Counted from the first letter of the stretch, positions 1-10,160 are shown. The stretch is 64,000 nt of DNA from JADGOV01 sp963814355 (GCA_963814355.1 CAWFCZ010000026.1:1-64000); one strand, 5' to 3'. The notes: generated by a model not told the origin, from the sequence alone. Numbers and translations: made by a program.

Positions 1-852
1 GATTCCTCCCATTGGAACCTCTGGCGCATTAGGCAGCCGCCTTTCCGGGAACTCGTCAACGGCGTAAACGTCGTACTCACGGACACGTGGCGTGACACGT
101 GGCCCGGTGGCGGACGTCTGACCTGGCAAGTACGAGCGCGCAACGTGACCGCCAATTCCTACTCAACGAAAGCTGATGCGGTCGGGCTAATCGCTCAATC
201 CTTGGGTGTCCCAGCCAGCGACGTCCGAAGCCACCCCTACACCATGCGGGGCCCGGACTCGGGGGTGCTGTTGGCGTGGACCTACGACCCCGTGCGGCGA
301 CTCGATCTGTCGCGGCCGCCGGACATGCGGTTCCGTCCAAACGGATGGCTACGAATGGACGACGTACGCATTCTGCAGCGATGGGGACTCGAAGTGGGCG
401 CCTCTCCTACCGCTGACGACCGCAGCCAACCGCCGCTGTCACCCACCGGTCAGGGACGGCTGGACCTGGCCGAGCGGCTATTGGTCGAGGAACACGCAAT
501 GCTGCTGGCGGCTGACTGGTGCCGCGGCAACGGGTGGCCGCTCGTCGATGATGTCTCTCGCCGACGGTCCTGGGACTTGGAGGCTCGGAAGCGGCGCAAT
601 GGCAAGCCCTTGTTCGTGGAGGTGAAGGGCACGACAGGCGCCAAACTCGAAGTCGAGGTCACGCGCGGCGAAGTCCGACATGCCCAGAGCCATCCAGCGG
701 ACACGGTCCTCGTCGCGGTGACCGGAATCACCCTCAAGCGAGGGTCACAGGCTATTGCCACGGGCGGGACATTGCACGTGACCAGACCCTGGGCGCCCAA
801 AGACGCCGAACTGTCACCCACTCGCTATCGCTGGCGGCCACCAAGCCCGTAG
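1..852 (+). CDS. DUF3883-domain protein (C-terminal part, 5' end outside window)
   Basis: Frame 1 is open from the first base of the window and reads as plausible protein (HWNLWRIRQPPF, VVLTDTWRDTW) before the first internal start at 145, so the gene begins upstream. Near the C-terminus the pattern SWDLEAR...NGKPLFVEVKGTTG followed by VTRGEVRHAQ is typical of DUF3883, a domain with a PD-(D/E)XK-like core (E-V-K) found next to defence and mobile genes. What I see: the VEVKGT core and a terminal run ending in WRPPSP. Inference: a nucleic-acid-associated accessory or defence protein. The rest of the protein is missing, so its partner domain is unknown. No related neighbour is visible; the next genes lie on the other strand. 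Confidence 0.7.
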   Translation, partial: DSSHWNLWRIRQPPFRELVNGVNVVLTDTWRDTWPGGGRLTWQVRARNVTANSYSTKADAVGLIAQSLGVPASDVRSHPYTMRGPDSGVLLAWTYDPVRRLDLSRPPDMRFRPNGWLRMDDVRILQRWGLEVGASPTADDRSQPPLSPTGQGRLDLAERLLVEEHAMLLAADWCRGNGWPLVDDVSRRRSWDLEARKRRNGKPLFVEVKGTTGAKLEVEVTRGEVRHAQSHPADTVLVAVTGITLKRGSQAIATGGTLHVTRPWAPKDAELSPTRYRWRPPSP

Positions 853-1054
853 GCCGCGTCCCCGCAGCGCCGGGACGTCCGCTCATCGGCCATGAGCGGT
901 CGCTTCGGCCGCTACCGCGGCCGTCCAGAAGACCGGTTCTGCGCCGCAGGAGCAGGCAGACCCCCCGCGCCTTCGTTGCAGCGGCTTGTGCGATTTAGCC
1001 TGACTGTTGCTGAGTCGCCGTGATGCTTGACCTGCGCGTATAGGTGCGGGGTCG

Positions 1055-1790
1055 TTACGCATCAGCAGATGCGAGTACCCGTACCAGGGCCGACCGCTCG
1101 GCGGCGTCGATCGACAACCCCCACCGCGTCTTCACGTCCACCCACACGCGCGCGTACGCACAGCGCGCGGGGCGGTGCGGCAGCCAGCGCGCCGGGTCCT
1201 GGTCGCCCTTGGTTTCGTTCGACGGCGCCGACACCGCGACCAGGTTTGCCTCGTCGTTGGCAAACAGTAGCCGCCGGCGCGCTGTCCAGGTCGCCGCACC
1301 GGAGCGGTAGGCCTCGGCCAGCGGCACGACGTGATCGACCTGCACCTCCTCCGCCTGCGCGAGGTCCCTGGCGTCGGTCAGCTGCAGCAGCGCGCCGGAG
1401 TACGGGTCCCGCCACCGGCCGGCGAGCACATCATGGGCGCAGCCTCCGCGCCGGCGCGTGCGCACCGAGCCGGGGAGCGCGTCCCGGAACAGCACGTCCG
1501 CCCGCTGGCTGGCAGCCGTTGCCCTCGACGTCGGCCCAGCGCTGGCCGAAGGCATCCCGGCGGTACCCGGACAGGGAACCCGCCGGGCCGGTCGGAAGCC
1601 GGTCGAGCTCTCGCCGCGCCTGCTCGACGGTCACGCCCGGACGCAGCCCGGCCAGAGCGTCACCGGACGCCGCCGGTCCAGAAGAAGATGTGGCGCATCC
1701 GCTCGCTCCGGCCACCGTGGCCACGACGGCAGTGAGCCAGGGTGCGGCCGTTCTCACCGCACACGCAGCCGCGTCCAGGCCGCCTCTCAC
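1055..1790 (-). CDS. Secreted/lipoprotein HNH (DUF1524-type) nuclease, frameshifted
   Basis: Two overlapping minus-strand frames together make one protein. The upstream frame (from 1790) carries a hydrophobic leader with a lipobox-like ASGC, then TPGPAGSLSGYRRDAFGQRW-type sequence ending DVEGNGC. The downstream frame (to 1055) carries QVDHVVPLAEAYRSG, ANDEANLVAVSAPSNETKGD, DPARWLPH and CAYARVWVDVKTRWGL, the DUF1524/GmrSD-C HNH layout with the DH catalytic pair. The frames meet near 1517, where TGC CAG C CAG CGG reads through if one C is removed. Family members are exported actinobacterial nucleases. It is the last gene of the conjugation block, 37 bases after the glycosidase gene. Confidence is high for the family, moderate for activity because the frame is broken as sequenced. 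Confidence 0.75.
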
Positions 1791-1827
1791 GCGTTACCGC
1801 GCACCGGACTCGGTCGGTCCCGCCCCC

Positions 1828-2864
1828 TCACGCGGAGAACCTCGCGGCCAGGTAGCGCTGCGCCGCCAGGGCGCGCATCGCGGCCATCGCCGACGCTGAG
1901 GAGTTCAGGTTGAAGGCACAGCGGCCGCCGCGGCCGGCGGAGTTCCAGTAGAGGACGGCGCGCAGCTGCGGCCAGCGGTGGATCGCGGCGCCGGCCGCGG
2001 CGATCCACCGTCCCTTGCGGCTGGGTGAGGCGGGGTCTTCCAGGGAGCCCCATTCGGCGACCATCAGGGGGCGGTGGTGCGGGGTGGCCCAGGTGATGAA
2101 GTCGTGGAAGACGTCGGCGAACGGGCGCCAGGTGGTGCTGCGGCAGGCGTACCAGTTGTAGCCGTCGGCGGCGATCCAGTCGATCACGTCGTCGCCGGGG
2201 TAGTACGCGGCGGCCGGGATCCGCCCTTCGCGTTGGTGGAAGCTGGACGCCATCAGGATCCAGGCGAACCGCACGTTGGTGGCGTGCTCGGCGCGGAACA
2301 CGGCGACGTAGTGCCGCCAGGCGGCGACGTACGCGGCCGGGCCGTCGTTGCGGTCGTTCTCCGGCTCGTGGCTGAAGGAGAGCAGCAGCGGGGCGTGCAG
2401 CGCGGCAGCGGAGCGGGCCTGGGCCCGGATCACCGCGTCTTCCCGGCCGGCGGCGATCGCCGACCAGCGGACCGGGGTTCGCCCGCGGCGCGGGTTGACC
2501 GACAGCACCGGCAGCCGGCCGCCGGCGAGGTCCCAGCCGACCAGCGGGTCAGCCGCGGCTCCCAGGTCTGGTAGATGCGGTGCAGCGCGAGCCGTCGGCC
2601 GAGCGCCCGCTCCAGCGTGACCGTGGAGGCCTCTTCGCTGCCGTCCCGGGGGCCGCTGGAGGCGCCGAACGCCACCCCAGGCCCGAACGGCACCCGGTCG
2701 ATGGAGGAGGCGGCGGCCATCCGTAGCGGCCGGTGCCCGCCCGTCCGGACCGCCACCACGGCGACCGTGACAGCGACGGCGAGTAGGACCGCGGCAGCGG
2801 CGATTACCGGCTGTGGTAGGTGAGGTGGGGACGGCCTGGAGGCCGTTGGTGACGGGGGTGGCAT
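1828..2864 (-). CDS. Membrane-anchored GH26-like glycoside hydrolase, frameshifted
   Basis: The start ATG at 2864 has a good AGGAG ribosome site six bases upstream. The N-terminus has a proline-rich stretch then a single hydrophobic segment (PVIAAAAVLLAVAVTVAVVAV), so the protein is anchored or secreted. The extracellular part begins VPFGPGVAFGASSG. After a one-base shift near 2560 it continues with LLLSFSHEPEND (putative acid/base Glu), IDWIAADGYNWY and PLMVAEWGS (putative nucleophile Glu), the arrangement of GH26-type beta-mannanase-like enzymes. About 345 residues. Its place in the conjugation block suggests a role in opening surface polysaccharide, but substrate cannot be read from sequence. 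The frame break is at CTGACCCGCTGG, where the two readings overlap. Confidence 0.7.
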
Positions 2865-2920
2865 CTGCGCTCCTAACGCGCTTCGGTGTCTCTTTCCGGA
2901 CATCGAGCGGGCGGCTGAGG

Positions 2921-3397
2921 TCAGCGGCCGCCCGGATGGGCTGCGGGCCACGGATACGAAGGACGGGCGGGCGTCCCAATCCGAACCGCCCCCGGGGGGT
3001 GTTCAGCCGGCACCTGGCGTTGCCGTTGGCGCCGGCTGGTGCGGCCTTGCGCGGCGCGGCGGTGGCGTAGCGGAGGCTGACGCCGACCTCGTCGATGTCG
3101 AGCTCGAAGACGCTGCGCTTCTCCCCGGCCGCGGTGGTGTAGTCGCGCTGCCGCAGCCGGCCGGTGAGGAGTACCCGGTCACCGCGGCGCAGGCTGGCCG
3201 CGACGTGCTCCGCCGGCGCGCCCCACACGCTGCCGCTGAGGTAGGTGGTGTCGCCGTCGACCCACCGGTCGGCGGCCCGGTCGTAGCGGCGGGCGGTGTG
3301 CGCCACCCGGACCGTGGCGACCGGCTGCCCGCTGGGGGCGGTCCTCAGTTCCGGGTCCTCGACGAGGTTCCCGGCGAGCGTGGTGGTGAGAATCCAT
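2921..3397 (-). CDS. ssb: Single-stranded DNA-binding protein, frameshifted at start
   Basis: The OB-fold is clear: TTTLAGNLVEDPELRTAPSG, VATVRVAHTARRYDRAADRW, DGDTTYLSGSVWG, AASLRRGDRVLLTGRLRQRDY and KRSVFELDIDEVGVSLRYAT. It matches bacterial SSB from beta-1 through beta-5. The only well-placed start is the ATG at 3397 behind GAGAGGAG, but it is one base out of frame with the fold, so a base is probably missing just after it. The 3' end is uncertain: in the frame of the fold there is no stop until 1828, because the frame runs on through the next gene. A one-base change in the C/G run near 2995-3005 would give a stop at 2921. Plasmid SSBs protect transferred single strands, consistent with the neighbouring TraG. 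Confidence 0.72.
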
Positions 3398-3451
3398 TGC
3401 TTTGGCTCCTCTCTTGTTGATCCGCTCCGCGGGCGCGGGGCGGGTGTGCTG

Positions 3452-4000
3452 TCAGTACCGGCGGGCGCCCGGCGGCGGCCGGACGCGGGTGTCGGCGTCG
3501 AACCGCCGCTCCCGCTCGGCGACCGCGTCCGGGGCGGTGTCGGCGTCGTAGCGGCTGGCGGCCGGCCAGTCGGTGTGCTTGCCGCTGCGGCAGCCGCCGT
3601 CGCCGAGCCGGGACGTCATCCGGTCGAGGAACAGCGGCAGCGTGGTGCGGTGCCAGTCCTCGAGCAGCTCCGGGCTGTACGCGTTCTCCGCGGTCAGCCG
3701 CAGGCAGGCGAGTACCGGGAGCTCGTGGGCGAGGTGCGGATGCGCCGGCCAGCAGGCGGGGATCATCCCGGCCGGCCGCCAGCCGTACTCCCGGTTGATC
3801 CACATCGCGACGGCGTCGCACCAGCGCCACACGTGCGGGCGGAGTTCGTCGTCGCAGCTGCCCGGGTTCCACGGCCGGGGCAGGTCGGTGAGGTCGCCGA
3901 GGGCCTTGATCTCCGCCGCGTCGCCGCTGCGGAGCACCGCCAAGGTGTGCAGCGCCTGCCGGACGGTCCGCGGTGCCATCGGGAACGGGGTGACGATCAC
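3452..4000 (-). CDS. Conserved hypothetical protein of the conjugation operon
   Basis: About 182 residues. GTG at 4000 overlaps the TGA of traG (GTGA), so it is translationally coupled. It begins with a valine-rich stretch followed by MAPRTVRQALHTLAVLRSG and contains DELRPHVWRWCDAVAMWINREYGWRPAGMIPACWPAHPHLAHELPVL, with several Trp and Pro-His motifs and no predicted membrane segment. I recognise the WINREYGWRP..IPACWPAHPHL pattern as something seen repeatedly beside actinobacterial TraG/VirD4-like genes, but not as a named family. It could be an accessory factor of the coupling protein or relaxosome. The function is unknown. Confidence 0.7.
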   Translation of the reverse strand: MIVTPFPMAPRTVRQALHTLAVLRSGDAAEIKALGDLTDLPRPWNPGSCDDELRPHVWRWCDAVAMWINREYGWRPAGMIPACWPAHPHLAHELPVLACLRLTAENAYSPELLEDWHRTTLPLFLDRMTSRLGDGGCRSGKHTDWPAASRYDADTAPDAVAERERRFDADTRVRPPPGARRY

Positions 4001-5515
4001 CACGACCACTCCCCGGGCGTAGCCGCCGACCGGACCGCGGCGGCCGCGGCGTGGTCGCCGTCGCCGTCGCCCTCGGCATCGGGGGCGTGCAGCCGGTGCT
4101 GCCGGGCGTAGCGGACCGCCTCGCAGGCGCGCTCCGCGGCGTCGGTGGCGCTGTCGTGGGTGGCGCGGACCCGGGCCCGGCCGGCGCGCTGCGCGGCGAG
4201 CAGCGCCCGGCCGGTCCGGCCGTCGATGCAGCGGCGCAGTTTGGCCAGGATCGGCGGGGCGTTCTCGGCGACGACGAGGGCTTGCCGTTCCGGCAGCAGC
4301 CGCAGATGCTCGGGGCGCAGGATCGGGATGTCCTCCATCGCCCGGGAGGTGCCGGCGCCGCCGGGCCCGTCGTTCAGGGTTTGCCGGGAGACGCGGGTGG
4401 TGCCGAGCAGGTCGGAGATCTCCCGGTAGAAGTGGATGTCTTTGCCGCCGCCGAACACGATCACGTTGTTGGTCAGCCCGAACAGGCTGCGGGCCTCGTC
4501 CTCGCCGTAGGCGACGACCATCTGCCGCCAGGTCTGGGCGGCGTAGATGAACGAGATGCCCGAGCGCGCGTTCGTTCGCCATCCGGGTGCGCAGGGTCGG
4601 GATCGGGGCTTGGCTCGGCAGCTCGTCGAGGCAGGCGAGGAAGCTCGGGGTGACCCGGCCGTGCGGGGAGCGGGCGGCGAGCGCGAGCGCGGTGTCGAGC
4701 AGGTGTTCGGCGACCGCGGTCATCAGCGGGGCGGCGGAGGCGTACGGGTCCTCCCGGCCGAGGAGGTAGACCGTGCCGCCGCGGGCGAGCAGGTCGGCGA
4801 GGTCGGTGCCCGGCCGCCCCGGGCTGGGGGTGCAGCGGCCGCGGATCGAGGGCTGGAAGAACAAGCTGAGCGCCTGCTGCACGGTGGTGACGGTGTTAGC
4901 GACGGTGTCCGCGGAGCCGTGCAGCGCGCCGGCGAGCAGGCCGTCCCAGAACTGGGCGGCGTGCGGGTGCCGGCGCAGGATCTCCGCCGGCGCCTCGGCG
5001 GCGACCGGGTTCGCCACCCACTCCAGGACATGGTGAAGGCTGCGGCCGGTGAGCGCGGCGGCGTGGAAGAAGCCTTGCAGCACCTTCGCGGTTTCCGCGG
5101 CGTAGAAGCGGGCGGCGTTGTCGTTGCGGCCGCCGGCGACCGCGCCGGTGACCGTGCCGGCGGAGAACGCCTTCGCCCGCCGCTCGGCGACCAGCGGGTC
5201 GACGCAGCCGGCGATCGGGTCCCACACCAGCTCCGGCAGCCCGGGTGCCATGCCGAACGGGTCGAGCACCGCCACCGGCCGGCCGCCGGCCTCCCGCCGG
5301 CCCAGGGTGAGCACCAGGTCGTCGAGCTTGGTCAGGGTGGCCATCGCCGCGCCGGGGTGGGCGAGCAGCGCCGGGGCGAGCAGGTCCAGGGTCTTCCCGG
5401 AGCCCTGCACCCCGTACACGCCGGCGGTCCGGTCGGCCCGGACCCACAGCTCCACCCCCCACGGGGTGACGGACCGGCCGAGCCGCCAGCCCACCGACGT
5501 CGGGTCGAAGCTCAC
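3997..5515 (-). CDS. traG: TraG/VirD4-like type IV coupling ATPase, frameshifted
   Basis: The GTG at 5515 follows a GGAGGG site. Walker A is GVQGSGKTLDLLAP near residue 35; DPFGM and DPIAGC follow; Walker B-like sequence is FLACLDELPSQAPIPTLRTRMANERALG. The protein then shifts one base near 4561 (an extra base in CTCGGGCATCTC) and continues ISFIYAAQTWRQM, GEDEARSLFGLTNNVIVFGGGKD and EDIPILRPEHLRLLPERQALV. This is the TraM-contact/AAD-lacking TraG layout used by Gram-positive coupling proteins. No N-terminal membrane helices are present in this ORF; the small membrane protein encoded just upstream (5519-5992) may supply them. It should deliver DNA to the VirB4/SCO6880 machine. Confidence 0.85.
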
Positions 5516-5518
5516 CGC

Positions 5519-5992
5519 CTACCCTCCGGCGGTCCGTACCGGTCGGGGCGGATGATCGGCCGGGCGGCGCGCAGCCGACCGACCCCGAGCACCGCCGACC
5601 GCCTCCCGGCGGGTGGCCATCCCGCCGCGGGCGTCCCCCGGCCGCCGGTACCGCGCCCAGCCGACACCCCCGGCGGTGAGCAGCGCCAGCGCGACAAGCT
5701 CGGTGAGTACGACGCCGGCGTACACCGCGGCCGCGCTCGGCAGCCGGGCCGCGTCGGCCGCCGGCAGCCCGGCGGCGGGATGCCCGGCGAGCAGCCCGCC
5801 GAGGGCGGCCAGCCACGCCCCGTGCCGCGGCCACACCCAGCCGCCGCCGAACACCGCCGCGGCCGCGGCTCTCCCGGTGAGCCCGCCGAGGCCGAGCAGC
5901 AGCAGCACGGCGGTGACTGCGACACACGCGATCTCCCAGCCGGTCCCGACCGGCTGCGGGTCCCGCCGGGCCCAGCGCTGCATCGTCGACAT
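5519..5992 (-). CDS. Small integral membrane protein of the conjugation operon
   Basis: About 157 residues starting at ATG 5992 (MSTMQRWARRDPQPVGTGWE). It has a short basic N-terminus, a hydrophobic helix around residues 20-45 (IACVAVTAVLLLLGLGGLTG), a Trp-rich segment (GGGWVWPRHGAW), and a second pair of hydrophobic stretches (AGVVLTELVALALLTAGGVGW), then a basic tail. It ends just before traG. Known conjugation operons of this type place a short membrane protein directly before the soluble TraG ATPase, so an anchoring partner is a reasonable inference. No enzymatic motif is visible. Confidence 0.75.
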   Translation of the reverse strand: MSTMQRWARRDPQPVGTGWEIACVAVTAVLLLLGLGGLTGRAAAAAVFGGGWVWPRHGAWLAALGGLLAGHPAAGLPAADAARLPSAAAVYAGVVLTELVALALLTAGGVGWARYRRPGDARGGMATRREAVGGARGRSAARRPADHPPRPVRTAGG

Positions 5993-6009
5993 GTCTTGCG
6001 TCCTCTCGT

Positions 6010-7083
6010 TTAGGCGATGTGCCGGACGGCGACGATCTCCCCGGCCCAGGCGCTGACCGGGATGAGCTGGACGACGGCACCGGTGTGCGGGGCCTGGATC
6101 AGGTACCACCCGACGCCGCTCGCGGTAGCGACGTAGCCGGCGAGCATCCCGACGTGCCGGGGCGCGGCGGCCGTACCGTCGGAGCCGGGGATGAACACCA
6201 GGTCGCCGGCGGCCGGCTGGGACAGGTTCGTCGGCGCCGGGCTGCCCGCGGTGACCTGCGCGCCGGTGAAGTGCGCCATCGTCACCCCGGCGGCGGCCCA
6301 GGCGGCCATCGTCAGCCCGGAGCAGTCGTAGGCGTCCGGGCCGGCGGCGCCCCACCGGTAGGGCTTGCCGAGTTGGGCGAGCGCGAACCGCACCGCGACG
6401 ACCCCGGCCGGCGAACCCGCGATCGTGAACCCCGCCGGCACCGTCGTGCTGCCGCCGCCGGTCTTCCCGTCTCCGCCGCCGCCCGGGCAGATCACCGTGA
6501 TCGGCGGGCCGGAGTCGGTGGCGGCCAGCGGCCACAGCTGCCCGACCAGCGCGGCCGCCATCGCCTGCCACTGGGCGTAGGCGGCGCCGTTGGCCGAGTG
6601 CTGCACCGCCTGCGCAGCCTCGGCGACGCTCATCCGCTGCCAGCCCGGAATGTGCGTCAGCCCCTCGACACCGGGCCCGAGGTCGGCGAAGAAGAACAGC
6701 CCGGCCGCGGCGGCCGGGTCCATCCGCACCGCGAGCGGCCCCCACGGCGCCCCCTGTTGAAACAGCCCACGCGAGTCCGGCCCGGCCGCGTCGCCGTGAC
6801 CGACGTTGATCAGCGAGGATTCCTGCATCGCGGCCGCGACCGCGATCACCGCGGCGTCGCTGGACAATCGGCGCTGCGCCGCCACCGTCGTGATCACCCG
6901 CGCGTTGCCGACCTGCTCCGCGGTCAGCGTCACGGCGGCGGCGGTCAGCCCGGTCCCGGCCGGCCCGCACACCGTCGGCGGGGGGCGGTCGGGTGCCGCC
7001 GCGGCGGCCAGGCAGGGCAGCATCAGCAGCGCCGCGAGGACGGCCCCGAGCGCCGCGGTGGCCGCGCGGGCCGGGCTCGTCAC
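6010..7083 (-). CDS. Secreted NlpC/P60 peptidoglycan hydrolase with lysozyme-like N-domain
   Basis: About 357 residues. GTG at 7083 overlaps the stop of virB4 (GTGA). A signal peptide (ATAALGAVLAALLMLPCLAAAAA) precedes a segment with AAAMQESSLINVGHGDAAGPDSRGLFQQ and WGPLAVRMDPAAAAGLFF, resembling a lytic-transglycosylase-like unit with the ES catalytic pair. The C-terminal NlpC/P60 domain has PYRWGAAGPDAYDCSGLT (catalytic Cys), PRHVGMLAG (catalytic His) and QAPHTG (third polar residue). The frame is intact. In Gram-positive conjugation systems such two-domain hydrolases (VirB1-like) open the wall for the transfer channel, and the operon position supports that role. Confidence 0.88.
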   Translation of the reverse strand: MTSPARAATAALGAVLAALLMLPCLAAAAAPDRPPPTVCGPAGTGLTAAAVTLTAEQVGNARVITTVAAQRRLSSDAAVIAVAAAMQESSLINVGHGDAAGPDSRGLFQQGAPWGPLAVRMDPAAAAGLFFFADLGPGVEGLTHIPGWQRMSVAEAAQAVQHSANGAAYAQWQAMAAALVGQLWPLAATDSGPPITVICPGGGGDGKTGGGSTTVPAGFTIAGSPAGVVAVRFALAQLGKPYRWGAAGPDAYDCSGLTMAAWAAAGVTMAHFTGAQVTAGSPAPTNLSQPAAGDLVFIPGSDGTAAAPRHVGMLAGYVATASGVGWYLIQAPHTGAVVQLIPVSAWAGEIVAVRHIA

Positions 7084-8636
7084 TCCGCCCCCGCCGGCTG
7101 CGCAACGTGACGCGGCGCCGCATCCAGATCGGGATCCGCGGCGACGGTGATCGCGGCGTTGGAGTCGGTGAGCGCGACCTCGGTCGCGGTGCGGACCGTC
7201 TGCACCTTGAACTGGCGGTTTCCCACCAGCCACAGCGCCCGGCCTTTCGCCGCGGTCGCCCAGTGCGTCACCAGGTGCGCGGCCATCGGGGACAGCCCGA
7301 GCAGCTCGGACAGGTCGTCGCCGATCTTCTCGTCCTGCCCGAGCAGCACCTTGGTGGCGCACAGGTGTATCAGGTCCTTGGCGATCGCCACCGCCTGCGA
7401 GCCGACGTCGCCGACGGTGAGCAGATCCGACGGTTTGTGCGCGACGACGACCTGCACGCAGCCGTCCCGGCGGGACAGCCGCAGGTCGGCGTCGAGGGAC
7501 TTCACCGCGTCCACGCCGAGCCGCATCTGCTTCCAGCACTCGTCGCGGACCACCACCCGCAGGTCACCGGGTTCGGCGACCGCGGTCATCGCCCGGCCCC
7601 AGGAGTTCAGGCAGGTCAGCGCCACCCCGACCGCCTCGTCGCCGAGGCCGTCGAGGCGGGACAGCGACAGCGACTGGATCGGCGCCCGCCAGTCCACCGC
7701 GATGGTGGTCGGCGCGTCGAACAACCCGGCGAGGTGGCCTTTCACCAGGGCGGCGAGCGCGTCGCGGACCGGGCGGGTCTCGTTGAGGAACTGCTGCCGG
7801 GAGGCGTACCGGCAGCCGGCCACCAGCGCCTCGCTCGGGCTGTCCAGCGCCCCCCACAGCATCGGGATCGTCACCGGCGCCATCCGGTCCGCGCCGTCGG
7901 TGTGCCCGGTGAGCTCGCGCAGCACCTGGGTGACGACCCGCTCCGCGGTCGGGTCGAACCCGACGTGCTGGGAGCCGACCAGGCCGCGGATCAGCACCAG
8001 CCAGCGGGCGAACACCATCGCCGCCCGGCGACGGGCCTCCCGCGCCGGCAGCGCCGTCCAGTCGTTGCCGAGCGGGCCGAAGTCCAGCGGGTTGATCCGC
8101 GCCGGCAGGCCGTGCCCGACCGCGTGCGGCGCCACGCCCAGCGCGGTGCAGAGCACCTCGTACTCGTCCTTGACGTCGCCGAGGATCAGGCCGCGGTAGC
8201 CGTAGGCCATCAGCCGCAGCAGCAGCATCTTCGTCGTGCCGGTCTTACCGAACCCGGGCGCCCCGAACACGATCATGTTCGGGTTGGTGACCCCGGCGGC
8301 GCCGGACAGCGTCCAGCCGATCGGGTCGGCGTAGAACGCGCCGCCGGAGAGCCAGTCGATGCCCATCCACGCCCCGGTCGGCGGCGTGCCGTTCGCCGCG
8401 ATCAACGGCCATACCCCGCCCACCTGTTCCGACGTCATCCGGTGCACCTCCAGCGGCGCCCGCACCGCGGCCCATCCCGCGCCCGGCCGCCGGCGGCCGC
8501 GGCGGGAGACCGTCTCGCCGAACGGGTCGCGTTCCTTCCCCGATGCCGCCTCCGGCACGGGCGGCGGGATGCGATGCCCGAAGTCGGCGACCAGCTGCGC
8601 GACGCTGCGGCCGCCCCCGCGCACCCTGCGGCTCAT
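7080..8636 (-). CDS. virB4: VirB4-like conjugation ATPase
   Basis: The start ATG at 8636 overlaps the stop of the SCO6880 gene (ATGA). The frame is open across about 518 residues with no shift. It shows IGWTLSGAAGVTNPNMIVFGAPGFGKTGTTKMLLLR with Walker A GAPGFGKT, GLILGDVKDEY, INPLDFGPLG, a Walker B-like stretch LRVVVRDECWKQM, and C-terminal GCVQVVVAHKPSDLL (the sensor-like His-Lys-Pro). This is the TraC/VirB4 family as found next to SCO6880 in actinobacteria. It energises channel assembly and substrate transfer at the inner face of the membrane. Confidence 0.88.
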   Translation of the reverse strand: MSRRVRGGGRSVAQLVADFGHRIPPPVPEAASGKERDPFGETVSRRGRRRPGAGWAAVRAPLEVHRMTSEQVGGVWPLIAANGTPPTGAWMGIDWLSGGAFYADPIGWTLSGAAGVTNPNMIVFGAPGFGKTGTTKMLLLRLMAYGYRGLILGDVKDEYEVLCTALGVAPHAVGHGLPARINPLDFGPLGNDWTALPAREARRRAAMVFARWLVLIRGLVGSQHVGFDPTAERVVTQVLRELTGHTDGADRMAPVTIPMLWGALDSPSEALVAGCRYASRQQFLNETRPVRDALAALVKGHLAGLFDAPTTIAVDWRAPIQSLSLSRLDGLGDEAVGVALTCLNSWGRAMTAVAEPGDLRVVVRDECWKQMRLGVDAVKSLDADLRLSRRDGCVQVVVAHKPSDLLTVGDVGSQAVAIAKDLIHLCATKVLLGQDEKIGDDLSELLGLSPMAAHLVTHWATAAKGRALWLVGNRQFKVQTVRTATEVALTDSNAAITVAADPDLDAAPRHVAQPAGAE

Positions 8637-10160
8637 CGCCGGCTCCCGCGCCGGTCGGGCATGCCGACGCCGAGCGGGACGCAGGCGGCGGCGAAACCGG
8701 AGTCCTGCGCGAGATCGAGCCGCAGCGGGGTGAACCCGGCGCCGCGGATCGAGGCCTCCAGCCGCCGGCCGAAGTCCGCCACCGGCCACGTCGAGGGCAC
8801 CGTCGTCGCCGCCGCCATCGCCTGCCGGACCAGCGCCCGCCCCGCCGCGAGCCGGACGTCCTGCCCCTGAACCCGCGCAGCGTCGCGGCGGTGCGCCGCC
8901 CGGGTCTGAAACCCCAGCCGGCGCCGCAGATCGGCCGCGGTGTCCGCGGACATCGACTCCCGGCCGACGAGGCGGTCCGCCCGCCGCCGCGGAAGCGCCT
9001 GGAAGAACACCGTCGCCGACCGGCGCTCCCCCGCCACCGACGGGGTGAACACCGGCGCCAACGCGCCCATCACCGCGCCCTGCTCCGGCAGCAGCACCGT
9101 GCAGCTCACCGTCGACCAGGCGTCATGGGTGTAGTGCCGCCGTGCCGCCGCCGGCGCCGAGGTCGGCCCCGCGGCGCCCATCGGCAGCGCCGCCGCCACC
9201 GCCGGGTTCCCCCGGGCGGCGAGCACCGCGTCGGTCAACCCGGCGCGGTCGCCCGGCGCGAAGCCGGTCCGGATCGCGGCCGCGAGCCCCGGCGAGTCCA
9301 GCCAGGTCACCGAGTCGCAGCCGACCGGCCCGAGCAGGCGGGCCTCCACCTCGGCCATCACCCCGGACAGCACCCGCGCGCGGCCGTCGACCCCGCCGCC
9401 GGCCTCCTTCGCCTGCCGCCCGATCGAAGCCTCCGGGACCACGACGGTGAGGAACTCCTCGACCTGCACCGCCACCTGCACCGCCGCGCCGGACAGCTCC
9501 GCATCGACCCGGCGAGCCAGCGGCGGCGCGTCCCGCCGCAGATGCCCCGCCCGCCACGCGGCCCGTTCCGCCCCGTCGTCCGGGACGGTCCGGACCTGAA
9601 GCGCCAGTACCGACACCAACTCGCCGGTGGCCGCGGCCTCGGTCAGCTCCGACAAGCCGGCCGCCATCCGCGCCCGGGCGTCCGGCTCCGCCAGCCCGAT
9701 CCCCGGATGGGTGACCCGGGCCACCACCGCCCAGGTGCTCGCCGCGCAGTCCTGCACGACCACCGGCCTGGCCATCAGCACACCGAACGGCGGCCCGTCA
9801 TGCGTGCGGATCCCGGCCAGCACCCCCGGCAGGTCCGCCGCCGCCACGTCCGCTGCACCGCCGGCCGCCACCTCCGACCGCCACCGCGTCCAGCCCATCC
9901 CGTCTCCCACCATCCGGTAGCCCGCATCTACCGCCCAGCGCAGCGCGGGCCGGCCGCGCACCGGAACCGCGACCATCGCCACGGCCGTGCCCCACACCGG
10001 GAGCCACCCCAGCGGCGAAGCCCCAGCGGTGCGCGCCCACCGCCAGCAGCAGCGGCATCCCAGCCGCCAGCACCAGCACCCAGGCGACCCCCGACAGCCC
10101 CATGAACCAGCCGTGGCGGTCCCGCGCCCAGTCGCCGTAGCGGACCGGCTCGCCCCTCAC
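8633..10160 (-). CDS. SCO6880-family conjugation membrane protein, frameshifted
   Basis: GTG at 10160 starts VRGEPVRYGDWARDRHGW followed by two adjoining hydrophobic helices (MGLSGVAWVLVLAAGMPLLLAVGA and the WGTAVAMVAV region). The reading shifts one base at about 10003, where a G run in CTGGGGTGG needs one G fewer. The rest is a soluble domain of about 430 residues with repeated mixed alpha/beta elements and VEEFLTVVVPEASIG, DAWSTVSCTVLLPEQGAVMGAL and PVFTPSVAGERRSATVFFQAL. This is the PrgI/VirB4 N-domain-like SCO6880 family that always precedes a VirB4 ATPase. It probably forms the membrane scaffold of the transfer channel. Confidence 0.83.

Noticed and set aside
1828..3306. One protein joining SSB and a glycosidase
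   Set aside because: The middle is shadow-frame sequence; the glycosidase has its own ATG at 2864 with a good ribosome site.
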